From assembly GCF_024437745.1 (NCBI RefSeq), contig NZ_JANFNY010000016.1, forward strand, positions 1-64,000: a stretch of 64,000 nt of DNA, given 5' to 3'. Origin of the DNA: Roseomonas sp. GC11 (lineage in GTDB: Bacteria; Pseudomonadota; Alphaproteobacteria; Acetobacterales; Acetobacteraceae). Position numbers and translations under genes: made by a program. Each line of letters begins with the position of its first letter. Position 1 is the stretch's first letter. Below are positions 38,915 through 46,895 of the stretch, one piece after another. The notes under the pieces were generated by a model, which was given only the letters and a program-made list of their open reading frames with translations, was not told the origin of the DNA and ran no database searches.

Positions 38915-39547
38915 TCAGCCCTCCAGCATGCGGCGCAGTTTGCGCACGGCGCTGTCCGGGGTGGTCAGGACCGGCCGGCCCGTCACGGCGGCCACCGCCG
39001 GCGCCGCCGAGGCCAGGCTGAACTGCGCCAGCGCCACGGCATCGCAATCGGCCAGGGGGCTGGCCGCCTCGGCCGCCAGCCGGTCATGCTCGGCCGTGTC
39101 GCCACGGTCGAGCGCGGCCAGCGCCCCCACGGCCAGCACCGGGCGCAGCATCACCCCGGCCGGGAATTCCGGTGGCATGGAGGCCAGGGTGGGCGCGAAG
39201 CTGGCCAGCAGGCCGATGCGCCGGCCGGCGGCCACCGCCTCCTCGATCATCGCCTCATTGGGCTTGAGCACCGGCAGGGGAAAGAGCGCCTCCCGCACCG
39301 CCTCGATGCAGGGGCCGAAGGCGGAGCAGGTGAAGAGGATGCCGCGCGCCCCCGTGCCGGCCGCGTAGCGGGCCAGGGCCAGGAAGCGTTCCGTCATCGC
39401 CGGGGTCAGCGCGCCGTCGCGGGCGAGGTCGGCGGACAGGCTGTCATCCAGCAGGTTCATCAGCCGCGCCTCGGGCCAGAGGCGGGCGAAGGCGGCCTCC
39501 ACCGGCGGCGGCGAGTGGCGCAGGGCGTGAATCAAGGCGATGCGCAT
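38915..39547 (-). CDS. Asp/Glu racemase superfamily protein
   Basis: The 210-residue protein starts MRIALIHALRHSPPP and has the two superfamily half-sites: ILFTCSAFGPCI near residue 75 (catalytic cysteine of the first half) and AVALAQFSLASAAP in the second half, where the cysteine is replaced by alanine/glutamine-type residues. A one-cysteine arrangement argues against ordinary two-base racemization and points to a decarboxylase-, isomerase- or hydrolase-like activity. It is distinct from the family member at 19.5 kb. Confidence 0.7.
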   Translation of the reverse strand: MRIALIHALRHSPPPVEAAFARLWPEARLMNLLDDSLSADLARDGALTPAMTERFLALARYAAGTGARGILFTCSAFGPCIEAVREALFPLPVLKPNEAMIEEAVAAGRRIGLLASFAPTLASMPPEFPAGVMLRPVLAVGALAALDRGDTAEHDRLAAEAASPLADCDAVALAQFSLASAAPAVAAVTGRPVLTTPDSAVRKLRRMLEG

Positions 39548-39751
39548 GGGTGCGGTCTCTCTCCCCCTTTTGCCGCCAGCATGGCTGAGGCGGGGCCAAA
39601 AGTCCGCGTCTGATTCATCGCGCCATGAGCAGAAAAGCGGCGGAGGGGATATTTGTTTTGACCTCGTCTCAAAAACCCATGAAAGGGGCATTTGGAAAGC
39701 CGGGCGGGATTGGCTATCACCCCCGCCCTCCCACAGCGAAGGCTCCCCGCG

Positions 39752-39994
39752 ATGAGTGACACCCCGCCCGACCGCCTCTCCTCCAACCCCAAGAGCCCTT
39801 TCTATGACGCGGCGCTGCTGGAGCGCGGCGTGGGGGTGCGCTTCAAGGGCGTCGATAAGAACAATGTCGATGAGTATTGCGTCAGCGAAGGCTGGGTGCG
39901 GCTGACCGTCGGCACCACGCTGGACCGCAAGGGCAACCCGATGACGATCAAGTTGCAGGGCACGGTCGAGCCTTATTTCCGCGATCTGGTCTAA
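39752..39994 (+). CDS. DUF3297 family protein
   Basis: The 80-residue protein matches DUF3297 across its length: MSDTPPDRLSSNPKSPFYD, the central VDEYCVSEGWVRL and the C-terminal TIKLQGTVEPYF. The family is common in alpha- and gammaproteobacteria, is cytoplasmic and small, and has no known biochemical role. It stands alone, divergent from the racemase-family gene. Confidence 0.88.
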   Translation: MSDTPPDRLSSNPKSPFYDAALLERGVGVRFKGVDKNNVDEYCVSEGWVRLTVGTTLDRKGNPMTIKLQGTVEPYFRDLV

Positions 39995-40115
39995 ACGAAG
40001 GTGGAATGGTTTCAACCATAGGGTGTTCTTGCTTCGGATATGACGCGGTCCGGTCTATAACACGCTGTATTCCGGCAGACCGGACCTGCCCTGGCCGCGA
40101 AGGAAGATCCTGGCT

Positions 40116-40790
40116 TTGAACCTGACCCGCGATCAGTACCGGGCTGCCCTGGCGCAGGGGCGGCGTTTCCTGCCCGCCGAGCCGGCCCAGGTCTCACGCC
40201 TGACGATGCAGCGCCGCATCTTCTGGATGGATGGCAAGCCCTGGCTGGCCCAGCGCGAGGATGGTTTCCTCGAAACCGCCGCCACGCTGGAAAAACTGCT
40301 GGAAGATGCCCCCGCCGCCGCGCCGGAGGCCCTGGTGGCCCCGCCGCAGGCCGAGCCGGCCGCCACTCCCCCCGCCTCTCCCGTGGTGGTGGCGGAGGAG
40401 GCCGTGCCGGTCGCGGCCGCCCTGCCCCTGCCCCTGCCCCACTGGGAAGCGGAGCTGGAGGCGGCCCTGCAATCCGGCCAGCCGCCCGCCGCAGCCCGGC
40501 CCGAGGTGGTGGCCCCCTGGTCCGCGCCCGCCGCCGTGCCAGCGCCGGCCGCCTGGGCGGCGGACCCTATGGCCTCTCTTGGGGCCTTCCCCGCGGCCTC
40601 CCCCGCCCTGCGGCAGCGCCAGGTGGAAACCGCCCGGCTGGCCGCCGCCCTGGCCGGCAGCGGCCATCTCCCCTGGGAGGAAGTGCCGGAGCTGATCCGC
40701 CAGGTGCATCGCGGGCTGGCGGCGCTGGATGCCCCGGCGCCGCCCGCGCCCGAGGCGCTCAGGCCAGAACGGCGAGCGCGTCGCGGCTGA
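40116..40790 (+). CDS. Hypothetical alanine/proline-rich protein
   Basis: A TTG start preceded by AAGGAAG gives 224 residues. The N-terminal 55 residues look folded (MNLTRDQYRAALAQGRRFLP, then IFWMDGKPWLAQREDGFLETA), residues 60-150 are an Ala/Pro/Val-rich linker, and the C-terminal 50 residues (LRQRQVETARLAAALAGSGHLPW onward) form a helical segment. No family recognised. Its 3' end overlaps the convergent old-yellow-enzyme gene by 32 bp, so the last codons or the stop of one of the two may be misjudged. Confidence 0.5.
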   Translation: MNLTRDQYRAALAQGRRFLPAEPAQVSRLTMQRRIFWMDGKPWLAQREDGFLETAATLEKLLEDAPAAAPEALVAPPQAEPAATPPASPVVVAEEAVPVAAALPLPLPHWEAELEAALQSGQPPAAARPEVVAPWSAPAAVPAPAAWAADPMASLGAFPAASPALRQRQVETARLAAALAGSGHLPWEEVPELIRQVHRGLAALDAPAPPAPEALRPERRARRG

Positions 40791-41862
40791 AGCCGCGCAG
40801 TTCCGCGCCCCGGCCCTCGCGCACCTTGCGCACCCAGTCGGCATCGCCCAGCAGGGCGCGGCCCACCGCGACCAGGTCGAAATCCCCCCGGTCATAGCGG
40901 CGCAGCAGCTCATCCAGCGAGGCCGGGTCCGCGGTCTCGCCGCGGAAGGTGCTGATGAACTCGCCGCTCAGCCCCACCGAGCCCACGGTGATGGTGGGGC
41001 GGCCGGTGACCTTCTTGGCCCAGCCGGCGAAGTTCAGGTCCGAGCCCTCGAACTCCGCCTCCCAGAAGCGGCGCTGCGAGCAGTGGAAGATATCCACCCC
41101 GGCCTCGGCCAGCGGCGCCAGCCAGGCTTCCATCTCGGCCGGCGTGGCGGCGAGGCGGGTGGCGAAATCCTGCTGCTTCCACTGCGACAGGCGCAGGATG
41201 ATGACGAAATCCTCCCCCACCGCCTGCCGCACCGCGCGCACCACGGCGGCGGCGAAGCGGCTGCGCTCGGCGATGGTCGGGCCGCCCCAGGAATCGGTCC
41301 GCAGATTGGTGCCGGACCAGAAGAACTGGTCGATCAGGTAGCCATGCGCGCCGTGGATCTCCACCGCGTCGAAGCCGGCGGCCTTGGAGTCGGCGGCGGC
41401 GCGGGCGAAGGCGGCGATGGTGGCCTCGATATCGGCCTCGCTCATCGTCACGCCCACCGTCTCGCCGGGGGCGCGCAGGCCGGAGGGGCCTTCCTGCGGC
41501 GCCGGCGCCACCCAGCCGGAGGCATGCGGGCCAATGGCGCCCATGTGCCAGATCTGCGGCGCGATCAGCCCGCCCGCCCCATGCACCGCCCGCACCGCGC
41601 GGCGCCAGCCTTCCAGCGCGGCCTCGCCATGGATATGCGGCACGGCGGGGTCGTTGGAGGCGGCGGGGCGGCCGATCACCGTGCCTTCGGTCAGGATCAG
41701 GCCGACATCACCGGCGGCGCGGCGCTCGTAATAGGCGGCGACCGCCTCGGTCGGCACGCCGCCGGGGGAGAAGGAGCGCGTCATCGGCGCCATCACGATA
41801 CGGTTCTTCAGCCGCAGGGACTTGTAGGAAAAGGGCTGGAAGAGGCTTTCGGCGCTCGTCAT
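40759..41862 (-). CDS. NADH:flavin oxidoreductase, old yellow enzyme family
   Basis: The 367-residue FMN-dependent TIM-barrel enzyme starts MTSAESLFQPFSYKSLRLKNRIVMAPMTR and has the catalytic segment EIHGAHGYLIDQFFWSGTNLRTD (in two blocks, with the substrate-binding His) and the C-terminal phosphate-binding SVGLSGEF and VGRALLGDADW. Such enzymes reduce alpha,beta-unsaturated carbonyls, maleimides or nitro compounds with NAD(P)H. It is divergent from a TetR regulator, an arrangement like nemR-nemA for electrophile stress. Confidence 0.87.
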   Translation of the reverse strand: MTSAESLFQPFSYKSLRLKNRIVMAPMTRSFSPGGVPTEAVAAYYERRAAGDVGLILTEGTVIGRPAASNDPAVPHIHGEAALEGWRRAVRAVHGAGGLIAPQIWHMGAIGPHASGWVAPAPQEGPSGLRAPGETVGVTMSEADIEATIAAFARAAADSKAAGFDAVEIHGAHGYLIDQFFWSGTNLRTDSWGGPTIAERSRFAAAVVRAVRQAVGEDFVIILRLSQWKQQDFATRLAATPAEMEAWLAPLAEAGVDIFHCSQRRFWEAEFEGSDLNFAGWAKKVTGRPTITVGSVGLSGEFISTFRGETADPASLDELLRRYDRGDFDLVAVGRALLGDADWVRKVREGRGAELRGFSRDALAVLA

Positions 41863-41901
41863 AGGCGGACCTCATGGGTGGGCAGGAATTTCTGGAATGA
41901 A

Positions 41902-41970
41902 CGATATAGAAATGCATAGGGAGGTGGCGCCGATGGTGTCAAGCATTCTATAATGGCCGATATGGAATGC
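41902..41970. promoter_or_regulatory. Repeated operator-like motif in the OYE/TetR intergenic region
   Basis: Three related sites are seen: CGATATAGAAATGC (plus, 41902-41915), ATTATAGAATGCTTG (minus strand, about 41941-41955) and CGATATGGAATGC (plus, 41958-41970). On the minus strand TTGACA with an 18-bp spacer to TATGCA forms a plausible promoter for the oxidoreductase gene, overlapping these sites. They are likely the TetR protein's binding sites. Confidence 0.5.
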
Positions 41971-42597
41971 CCCAGGACCCCGCGCCGTGGCCGCCCCCCC
42001 GGTTTCGACCGCGCCGAGGCGCTGCGCCGGGCCATGCGCGTCTTCTGGGAAATGGGCTATGAGGCCGCGACCCTGGCGCAGCTGAAGGCCGCGATGGGCG
42101 GGCTCTGCGCCCCCAGCGTCTATGCCGCCTTCGGCTCGAAGGAGCAGTTGTTCCGCGCGGCGCTGGAACTCTATGAGAGCGAGACCTGCCAGTGGGGCGG
42201 CGCCGCGCTGGCCCTGCCCACGGCGCGGGAGGCGGTGGCCGTGCTGCTGCGGGAGGCCGCCCTGCGCTACACCACGCCCGGGCTGCCGGCCGGCTGCCTG
42301 GTGGATCTGGCGACGGCCAATTTCTCCCCGGCCAGCGCCGCGGTGCGGGACGCGCTGCGCGAGCGGCGGCAGCGGGGGGAAGCGGCGCTGCGCGCGCGGC
42401 TCGACGCGGCGGTCAGCGCCGGCGAATTGCCGCCCGGCACCGACACCGCCGGCATGGCCGCCTTCTACCGCACGGTGCTGATGGGGCTGTCCATCCAGGC
42501 CGTCGATGGCACGCCGCGCGAGACGCTGCTGGCCATCGGCGAGGCCGCGATGGCCACCTGGGCGCGCTGGGCCGCGCCGGCCGGGGCCACGGCCTGA
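41953..42597 (+). CDS. TetR/AcrR-family transcriptional regulator
   Basis: The 214-residue protein has an N-terminal helix-turn-helix (GRPPGFDRAEALRRAMRVFW, then SVYAAFGSKEQLFRAAL) and a helical ligand domain. It contains four cysteines (near residues 6, 51, 78 and 113), which would allow thiol-based sensing of electrophiles as in NemR. The ATG at 41953 overlaps a TATAAT sequence and lacks a ribosome binding site; the in-frame ATG at 41962 (MECPRTPRRGRPPG) is a realistic alternative. It probably represses the divergent oxidoreductase gene. Confidence 0.82.
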   Translation: MADMECPRTPRRGRPPGFDRAEALRRAMRVFWEMGYEAATLAQLKAAMGGLCAPSVYAAFGSKEQLFRAALELYESETCQWGGAALALPTAREAVAVLLREAALRYTTPGLPAGCLVDLATANFSPASAAVRDALRERRQRGEAALRARLDAAVSAGELPPGTDTAGMAAFYRTVLMGLSIQAVDGTPRETLLAIGEAAMATWARWAAPAGATA

Positions 42598-42625
42598 TCA
42601 GCGGCTTCAGCCGCCCGGCCGCCGC

Positions 42626-43483
42626 TCAGCGGGCCGGAATGAAGAAGGCCTGGACCCCCTCCGCCGGAAAGAAAGCCCCGGCGCCCAGCCGGCACCGGGA
42701 ATCCACGAAGAGCAGGCGGTCCGGCCCGATCGCCTGATCGGCCAGGGTGGCGGTGTCCAGGGTGGCGATCTCGGCCAGTTCGCCCGCCGCCGCTTCCAGG
42801 CCGAGATGGGAGCCCGGCACGGCGTCGAGGCAGCCATGCCCCTTGCTCCACAGCGCCATGATGAGGCCGCCATCATGGCCACGCAGGGCGGCGATGCGGG
42901 CGATCTCCTCCGGCGCGGCCAGGCTTTCCTGCTCCATCGCCGCATCGCTCAGGGTGACGAGGCGCAGCAGGTCGGCCGCCGTCGGCACCACATCGGCCAG
43001 GCGCGGCGCCGCCTGCCCGGGCGGCTCCACCGGCATCACCAGGGAGCGGTCATAGACACCGAATTGCGGCAGGTAGCGGGCAAGGTCGTAATCCGCCTGG
43101 CTGAGCCAGCCGCGCGTGCGCAGCCAGCGCACCAGCGCCGCGGGGTCGGAGAGCGAGGCCTGGCGCGGCGCCGGGGCGTGCGGCGTGCCGTCCACCACGC
43201 GGCTGCCACGCTGGAGCAGCACGGCATCGCTGCCATCGAGCCGGACCACGAGGCGGGCGAGATCGGCCCGGTTGCGCACCGTCACCCAGAAGGAGAAGCC
43301 CAGATAGCCATCCCCCAGCCCGGCCTCGGCGAGGTCCGCGCGGTAGAGCTCGACCTTGCCGGCGCCCACACAGACATCATCGACGAAGGCGAGGACCGTG
43401 CTGCCGCGGAAATTCGCGACGGGCGCATAGATCCAACCATTGACCTGATTGCCGGCCAGGCTCTCGATCGCGCCCCGGATCAT
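42626..43483 (-). CDS. Uncharacterised protein with glycan-locus-type N-terminal domain
   Basis: The start at 43483 has GAGGGGG upstream and gives 285 residues. Residues 1-75 (MIRGAIESLAGNQVNGWIY and later YRADLAEAGLGDGYLGFSFW) form a beta-rich domain of a kind recurring in surface-polysaccharide loci of Acetobacteraceae, often fused to glycosyltransferases (from memory). The remaining 200 residues contain RTRGWLSQADYDLARYLPQF and a cupin-like tail LGAGAFFPAEGVQAFFIPAR, without a known motif. No signal peptide. Its position at the edge of the glycan island suggests a role in glycan assembly. Confidence 0.5.
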   Translation of the reverse strand: MIRGAIESLAGNQVNGWIYAPVANFRGSTVLAFVDDVCVGAGKVELYRADLAEAGLGDGYLGFSFWVTVRNRADLARLVVRLDGSDAVLLQRGSRVVDGTPHAPAPRQASLSDPAALVRWLRTRGWLSQADYDLARYLPQFGVYDRSLVMPVEPPGQAAPRLADVVPTAADLLRLVTLSDAAMEQESLAAPEEIARIAALRGHDGGLIMALWSKGHGCLDAVPGSHLGLEAAAGELAEIATLDTATLADQAIGPDRLLFVDSRCRLGAGAFFPAEGVQAFFIPAR

Positions 43484-43698
43484 CGCACACACCCCCTCAG
43501 AATTCTTGCCACCGCGCAGCATCGCAAAACCACGACATCGTCTCTACACCGAAAAAGTTTTACTCCCGGACACGAGTGCTTCAGCAGCCCCCATCCGGGC
43601 GGGCGAGGGGAGCGGCGCGCAGGCGGGGGGCGTGATTGCCGGGGCGGCGGGCTGTGATATCCTGCCCGCCCTGATCGTGAGAAACCGGGAGCGCCCCC
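43484..43698. promoter_or_regulatory. Divergent intergenic region at the left edge of the glycan island
   Basis: These 215 bp separate two divergent glycan-island genes and should contain both promoters. A GAAAAAGTTTTA stretch at about 43551 resembles the leader of the A/T-rich hairpin repeat but has no hairpin, so it may be a remnant. No confident -35/-10 pair was found. Confidence 0.35.
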
Positions 43699-44457
43699 TT
43701 GGCCTCTGACACCGTCGCGCCTTCGCAGGAGACTGATCTGGCGGCTCTGCGCCGGGCCGAGGCCCTGGTGGCCGATGCCGCGCTGCGGCTGCGGGCCGAG
43801 CCGATCCTGAGCCGGCTGGAACCGCTGCTGGCCCGCCTCGACCCGGGCGTGCAGGCCCTGGCCCAGGCGCTGGCGCAGGAGGTCGCGCGCATCGGCGTGG
43901 CGACCGAGGCGGTGCGCCAGGATGTGGCGGCCAGCCGCCGCAGCCGCGAGGAATGGGTTCGCCTCGACCCGCTGCGCTACATCCCGGCCAGCCGCCGGGC
44001 CACGGCCCAGGCCCTGCCGCAGCGCTTCGTCCTCTCCCCGCGGGACGAGCATTTCTCCGGCAGTGGCTGGCATGGCGCCGAGACCGATGGCGCGCGGGAC
44101 TGGCGCTGGAGCGGGCTGAACGGCGATTGCGCCACGCTGCTGCTGCCGAGCCTGGGCGCCGGCCGGCTGCGGCTGACGCTGCAGATGATGATGCCCTTCG
44201 GCGCGCACTGGAATGCCGAGCGCAGCCTGCTCGTGGTCAATGCCACGCCGGCGCATCTGACGGTGCTGACGCCGCCGGACAGCAACCAGCCCCTGCTCCA
44301 GGCGGAGGTGGTGCTGGAGGAGGATGCCGGGCTCGGCCCGCTCTCGCTGGTGCTGATCGCGCCGCGCCACACCGCGCCCTCGGGCGGGGACAGCCGCGCC
44401 CTCGGCCCTGGCCTGGTGCGGCTGGAGGTGGAGCGGGTGCTCTCCGCCGTCAGCTGA
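43699..44457 (+). CDS. Uncharacterised protein: coiled coil plus beta-sandwich-like domain
   Basis: A TTG start with GGGAG upstream gives 252 residues. Residues 12-90 are helical with heptad-like leucines and alanines. Residues 110-252 start with FSGSGWHGAETDGARDWRWS, a Trp-rich pattern seen in small beta-sandwich domains attached to bacterial glycosyltransferases, followed by alternating strands ending RLEVERVLS. It has no membrane helix. It may bind sugar or help assemble transferases (inference). Confidence 0.5.
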   Translation: MASDTVAPSQETDLAALRRAEALVADAALRLRAEPILSRLEPLLARLDPGVQALAQALAQEVARIGVATEAVRQDVAASRRSREEWVRLDPLRYIPASRRATAQALPQRFVLSPRDEHFSGSGWHGAETDGARDWRWSGLNGDCATLLLPSLGAGRLRLTLQMMMPFGAHWNAERSLLVVNATPAHLTVLTPPDSNQPLLQAEVVLEEDAGLGPLSLVLIAPRHTAPSGGDSRALGPGLVRLEVERVLSAVS

Positions 44458-44487
44458 GGCGGCGGCGGGTGCCGCGGGGCGCGGCGC

Positions 44488-45609
44488 TCAGCGCCGCGCG
44501 GCGGCGCCGGACTGGTAGAGCTGGACGACGAAGTCGCTGCTCAGCTCGTTGAAGCCCCAGAAATTGCGCAGCGAGATGCGCAGCGTGTTGGGCGGCAGCA
44601 CGAAGCGGCGCCCATCCGGCGCCGTCACCGGCAGGCGCGGGGCGAGGATGTCGCGCCAGAAATCGGCATCCAGCACGCGGTCCACCAGGCTGAGATGCTG
44701 CCCCTCCCGCGCCATGCCCGGTGCCCCCGCGAGGTCGAAGGGCGAGCGGTGCAGGAAGGTCGCGCTCTTGCCGAAATAGGGCGCCTCCACCAGCAGGGAG
44801 GAGCTGATGCCCACCACCTCGCGCAGCCCGTCCTGGGCCAGGGCGGCATAGGCGTTGGCCTTGAGCATCTGCACGCGGCGGAAGGGCACGCCGGCGGTGA
44901 AGAGGCCGAAATCGCCGCTGCCATAAGGGTGCGGCTTGAAGCAGAAGGCGCGGTGCCGCTGCTGCAGCGCCTGCAGCTCCGGCGCGAAATGGGAGAGGTC
45001 GAGCAGCTCCCCCCCGCGCACCAGGGAGCGGTCCACCCGCGTCTGGCCGACGAGCAGGAGGGCGGATTCGAGCTTCAGCTCCGGCGCGAACTTCACCGCC
45101 GTGGCGGAGAGCAGATCGGCCCAGCCATAGAAGCCATCCGGGTCGGAATGGTGCGGCAGCAGGGCGGCGAAGATCTCGGGGTCGTTGGTCTGCGCGGCGA
45201 AGAAGACATCGGGCAGGAAGCGCACCGGGTGGATGCTGAGATCCACGAAGGCGATACCGAGATGGGAGAGCGCGGCCTTGCACCACTCGGCCAGTTCGAA
45301 GCCGATGACGAGGGCGCGGCCGAAGCGGTTCTCCAGCGCCTCCAGCACCTCGGGCGGGACGGCCTCGGCGGCGAAGAAGGAGGCCCAGCCGGCGGCGCTG
45401 AACTCGGCGCCGAAGGCCTCGTAGAAAGGCAGCGGGTCGAGCCCCTCGCCCCAGGCGAGATGGCGCACCGGCAGGCCGCTGGCGCGCTCCACATGCCCGC
45501 GCAGCAGCCGGTGCAGCCAGCGGATATTCTCGTTCTGCGAAGGGCGGAACTCGCGGTCGACCGGGCGCAGGAAATCGCCTGTCACAACAATGTGTTCGAC
45601 GGTGCGCAT
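44488..45609 (-). CDS. Capsule-polysaccharide-synthesis-like protein (putative GT-B transferase)
   Basis: The 373-residue protein opens MRTVEHIVVTGDFLRPVDREF. Its C-terminal half has FCFKPHPYGSGDF, then VVGISSSLLVEAPYFGKSATFL, an arrangement like the KPHP and SS-x-E segments of the Capsule_synth (KpsS/KpsC-type) and polysialyltransferase-like folds, where His-Pro and Ser-Ser contact the CMP-sugar donor. Transfer of a sialic-acid- or Kdo-like sugar is therefore a possibility, not shown. It is followed 32 bp upstream by a GT4 gene in the same direction. Confidence 0.55.
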   Translation of the reverse strand: MRTVEHIVVTGDFLRPVDREFRPSQNENIRWLHRLLRGHVERASGLPVRHLAWGEGLDPLPFYEAFGAEFSAAGWASFFAAEAVPPEVLEALENRFGRALVIGFELAEWCKAALSHLGIAFVDLSIHPVRFLPDVFFAAQTNDPEIFAALLPHHSDPDGFYGWADLLSATAVKFAPELKLESALLLVGQTRVDRSLVRGGELLDLSHFAPELQALQQRHRAFCFKPHPYGSGDFGLFTAGVPFRRVQMLKANAYAALAQDGLREVVGISSSLLVEAPYFGKSATFLHRSPFDLAGAPGMAREGQHLSLVDRVLDADFWRDILAPRLPVTAPDGRRFVLPPNTLRISLRNFWGFNELSSDFVVQLYQSGAAARR

Positions 45610-45641
45610 GGCGTTTTTCCGGGCTGCAGCGGGGCGGAGGG

Positions 45642-46673
45642 TCAGAGCGTGCGGCGGAGGAAGTCGAGGAAGCCCCGCGCTGCCTCGCGAATCGCCGGCA
45701 CGCCGTGGGTGGCCTCGACATGGGCACGCGCCGCGGCACTCATGCGCTGGCGCAGCGCCTCATCCTCCAGCAGATGGCGGACGGTGGCGTCCAGTTCCTC
45801 CGGCGTGATGAGGAAGCCCTGCACGCCATGTTCCAGACCGCCGCGCACCGTGTCGCGATAGGCGATGACCGGCAGGCCGCAGGCCATGCCCTCGACCATC
45901 GCGCGCGGCAGGCCGTCCATGGTGGAGGTGTGCACCATGATGCGGCTGCGGTGCAGCAGGGGGAAGAGGGTCTGGTGGTCCAGCCGGCCGGGGAAGGTGG
46001 CGCGGCCGCTGGCCGCGGCCTCGCCGAAGACGGCCGGGTCCGGCTTGCCGCCGCCGGCCAGCAGCAGGCGGTAATCCGGCAGGAAGCGGAGCAGGTCCTT
46101 CTGGTTCTTCCGCTTCTCATAGAAATTGCCGACATTGGCGATGTCATACTCCGCCGCCGGGCGCGGCGCGGGCGGGCGCGTCGCCGCCAGGTCGATATAC
46201 TTGGGCAGGATGAAGGCGGCGCCGAGCGCCTGGAAGCGGCCGAAATAGCGGTCCAGCTGTTCCTCATACTCGCCGAAGACGAAGGCGCCGCGCTCCAGCG
46301 CCGGGTCCGTCACCGCGCCGCCGACGATGAAGCCATAGAACACGGCATGGCCCAGCGCATCGGCCACGGCGGCATTGATGGCGTAGCTCAGCCCCTTGAA
46401 CATCACCACATCCGGGCCGAAGGCGCGCAGCGCCTCCACCATGGCGGCGGAGAGCTTGCGGTGCGGCACCGGCGGGGCCGGCAGGTCCTCGGGGCAGAAG
46501 GTGACGGTGACGCCACCCTCCAGGAAGCTCTCCTGCTCGACCTCGCGCCCTGGATGGATGCGGAAGACCGCGACCTCCGCCCCCTGTTCGCGCAGCGTCC
46601 GCATGAAATGCAGCTCGCGGGTCGCGCCGCCCATCGAACGGTCGGCATGGCTCATGATCAAGGCGATACGCAT
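45642..46673 (-). CDS. Glycosyltransferase family 4-like protein
   Basis: The ATG at 46673 starts MRIALIMSHADRSMGGATRELHFMRTL, the typical acceptor-side opening of GT4 enzymes with a glycine-rich loop. The donor-binding half has NFYEKRKNQKDLLRFL, a LAGGGK strand, and STMDGLPRAMVEGMACGLPVIAY, the E-x7-E-like donor motif. It has 343 residues and no membrane segments, so it is a cytoplasmic or peripheral GT-B enzyme. Donor and acceptor unknown. The huge frame running through it to 49376 is a shadow. Confidence 0.82.
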   Translation of the reverse strand: MRIALIMSHADRSMGGATRELHFMRTLREQGAEVAVFRIHPGREVEQESFLEGGVTVTFCPEDLPAPPVPHRKLSAAMVEALRAFGPDVVMFKGLSYAINAAVADALGHAVFYGFIVGGAVTDPALERGAFVFGEYEEQLDRYFGRFQALGAAFILPKYIDLAATRPPAPRPAAEYDIANVGNFYEKRKNQKDLLRFLPDYRLLLAGGGKPDPAVFGEAAASGRATFPGRLDHQTLFPLLHRSRIMVHTSTMDGLPRAMVEGMACGLPVIAYRDTVRGGLEHGVQGFLITPEELDATVRHLLEDEALRQRMSAAARAHVEATHGVPAIREAARGFLDFLRRTL

Positions 46674-46895
46674 CGGGACGGAAAGGCCTCGCGCGGCAGG
46701 AAGGAGAAGGAGGACGACAGGGGTCGCAGGCAATGCCCGGCCAGTATAGGCGGGCCCGGCCGGGATGGACCAGTGGGGCAACAGCGGGGGGGGCAACAGC
46801 AGGGGGGCGGGAGGGAGGGGCGGTGGCCGGCGGGGCGCTGGGCAGGGGCGGCGGGAATGGTAAGATGGCCGCGAGCCCGAAGGGATGCCCGCCCG
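46674..46895. promoter_or_regulatory. Divergent intergenic region inside the glycan island
   Basis: This 222-bp gap separates the leftward GT4 gene from the rightward tandem transferase gene. It contains runs of G (around 46790-46860, several GGGG/GGGGG tracts with short spacing) that could in principle form quadruplex structures on the plus strand. No promoter box was recognised. Confidence 0.35.
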
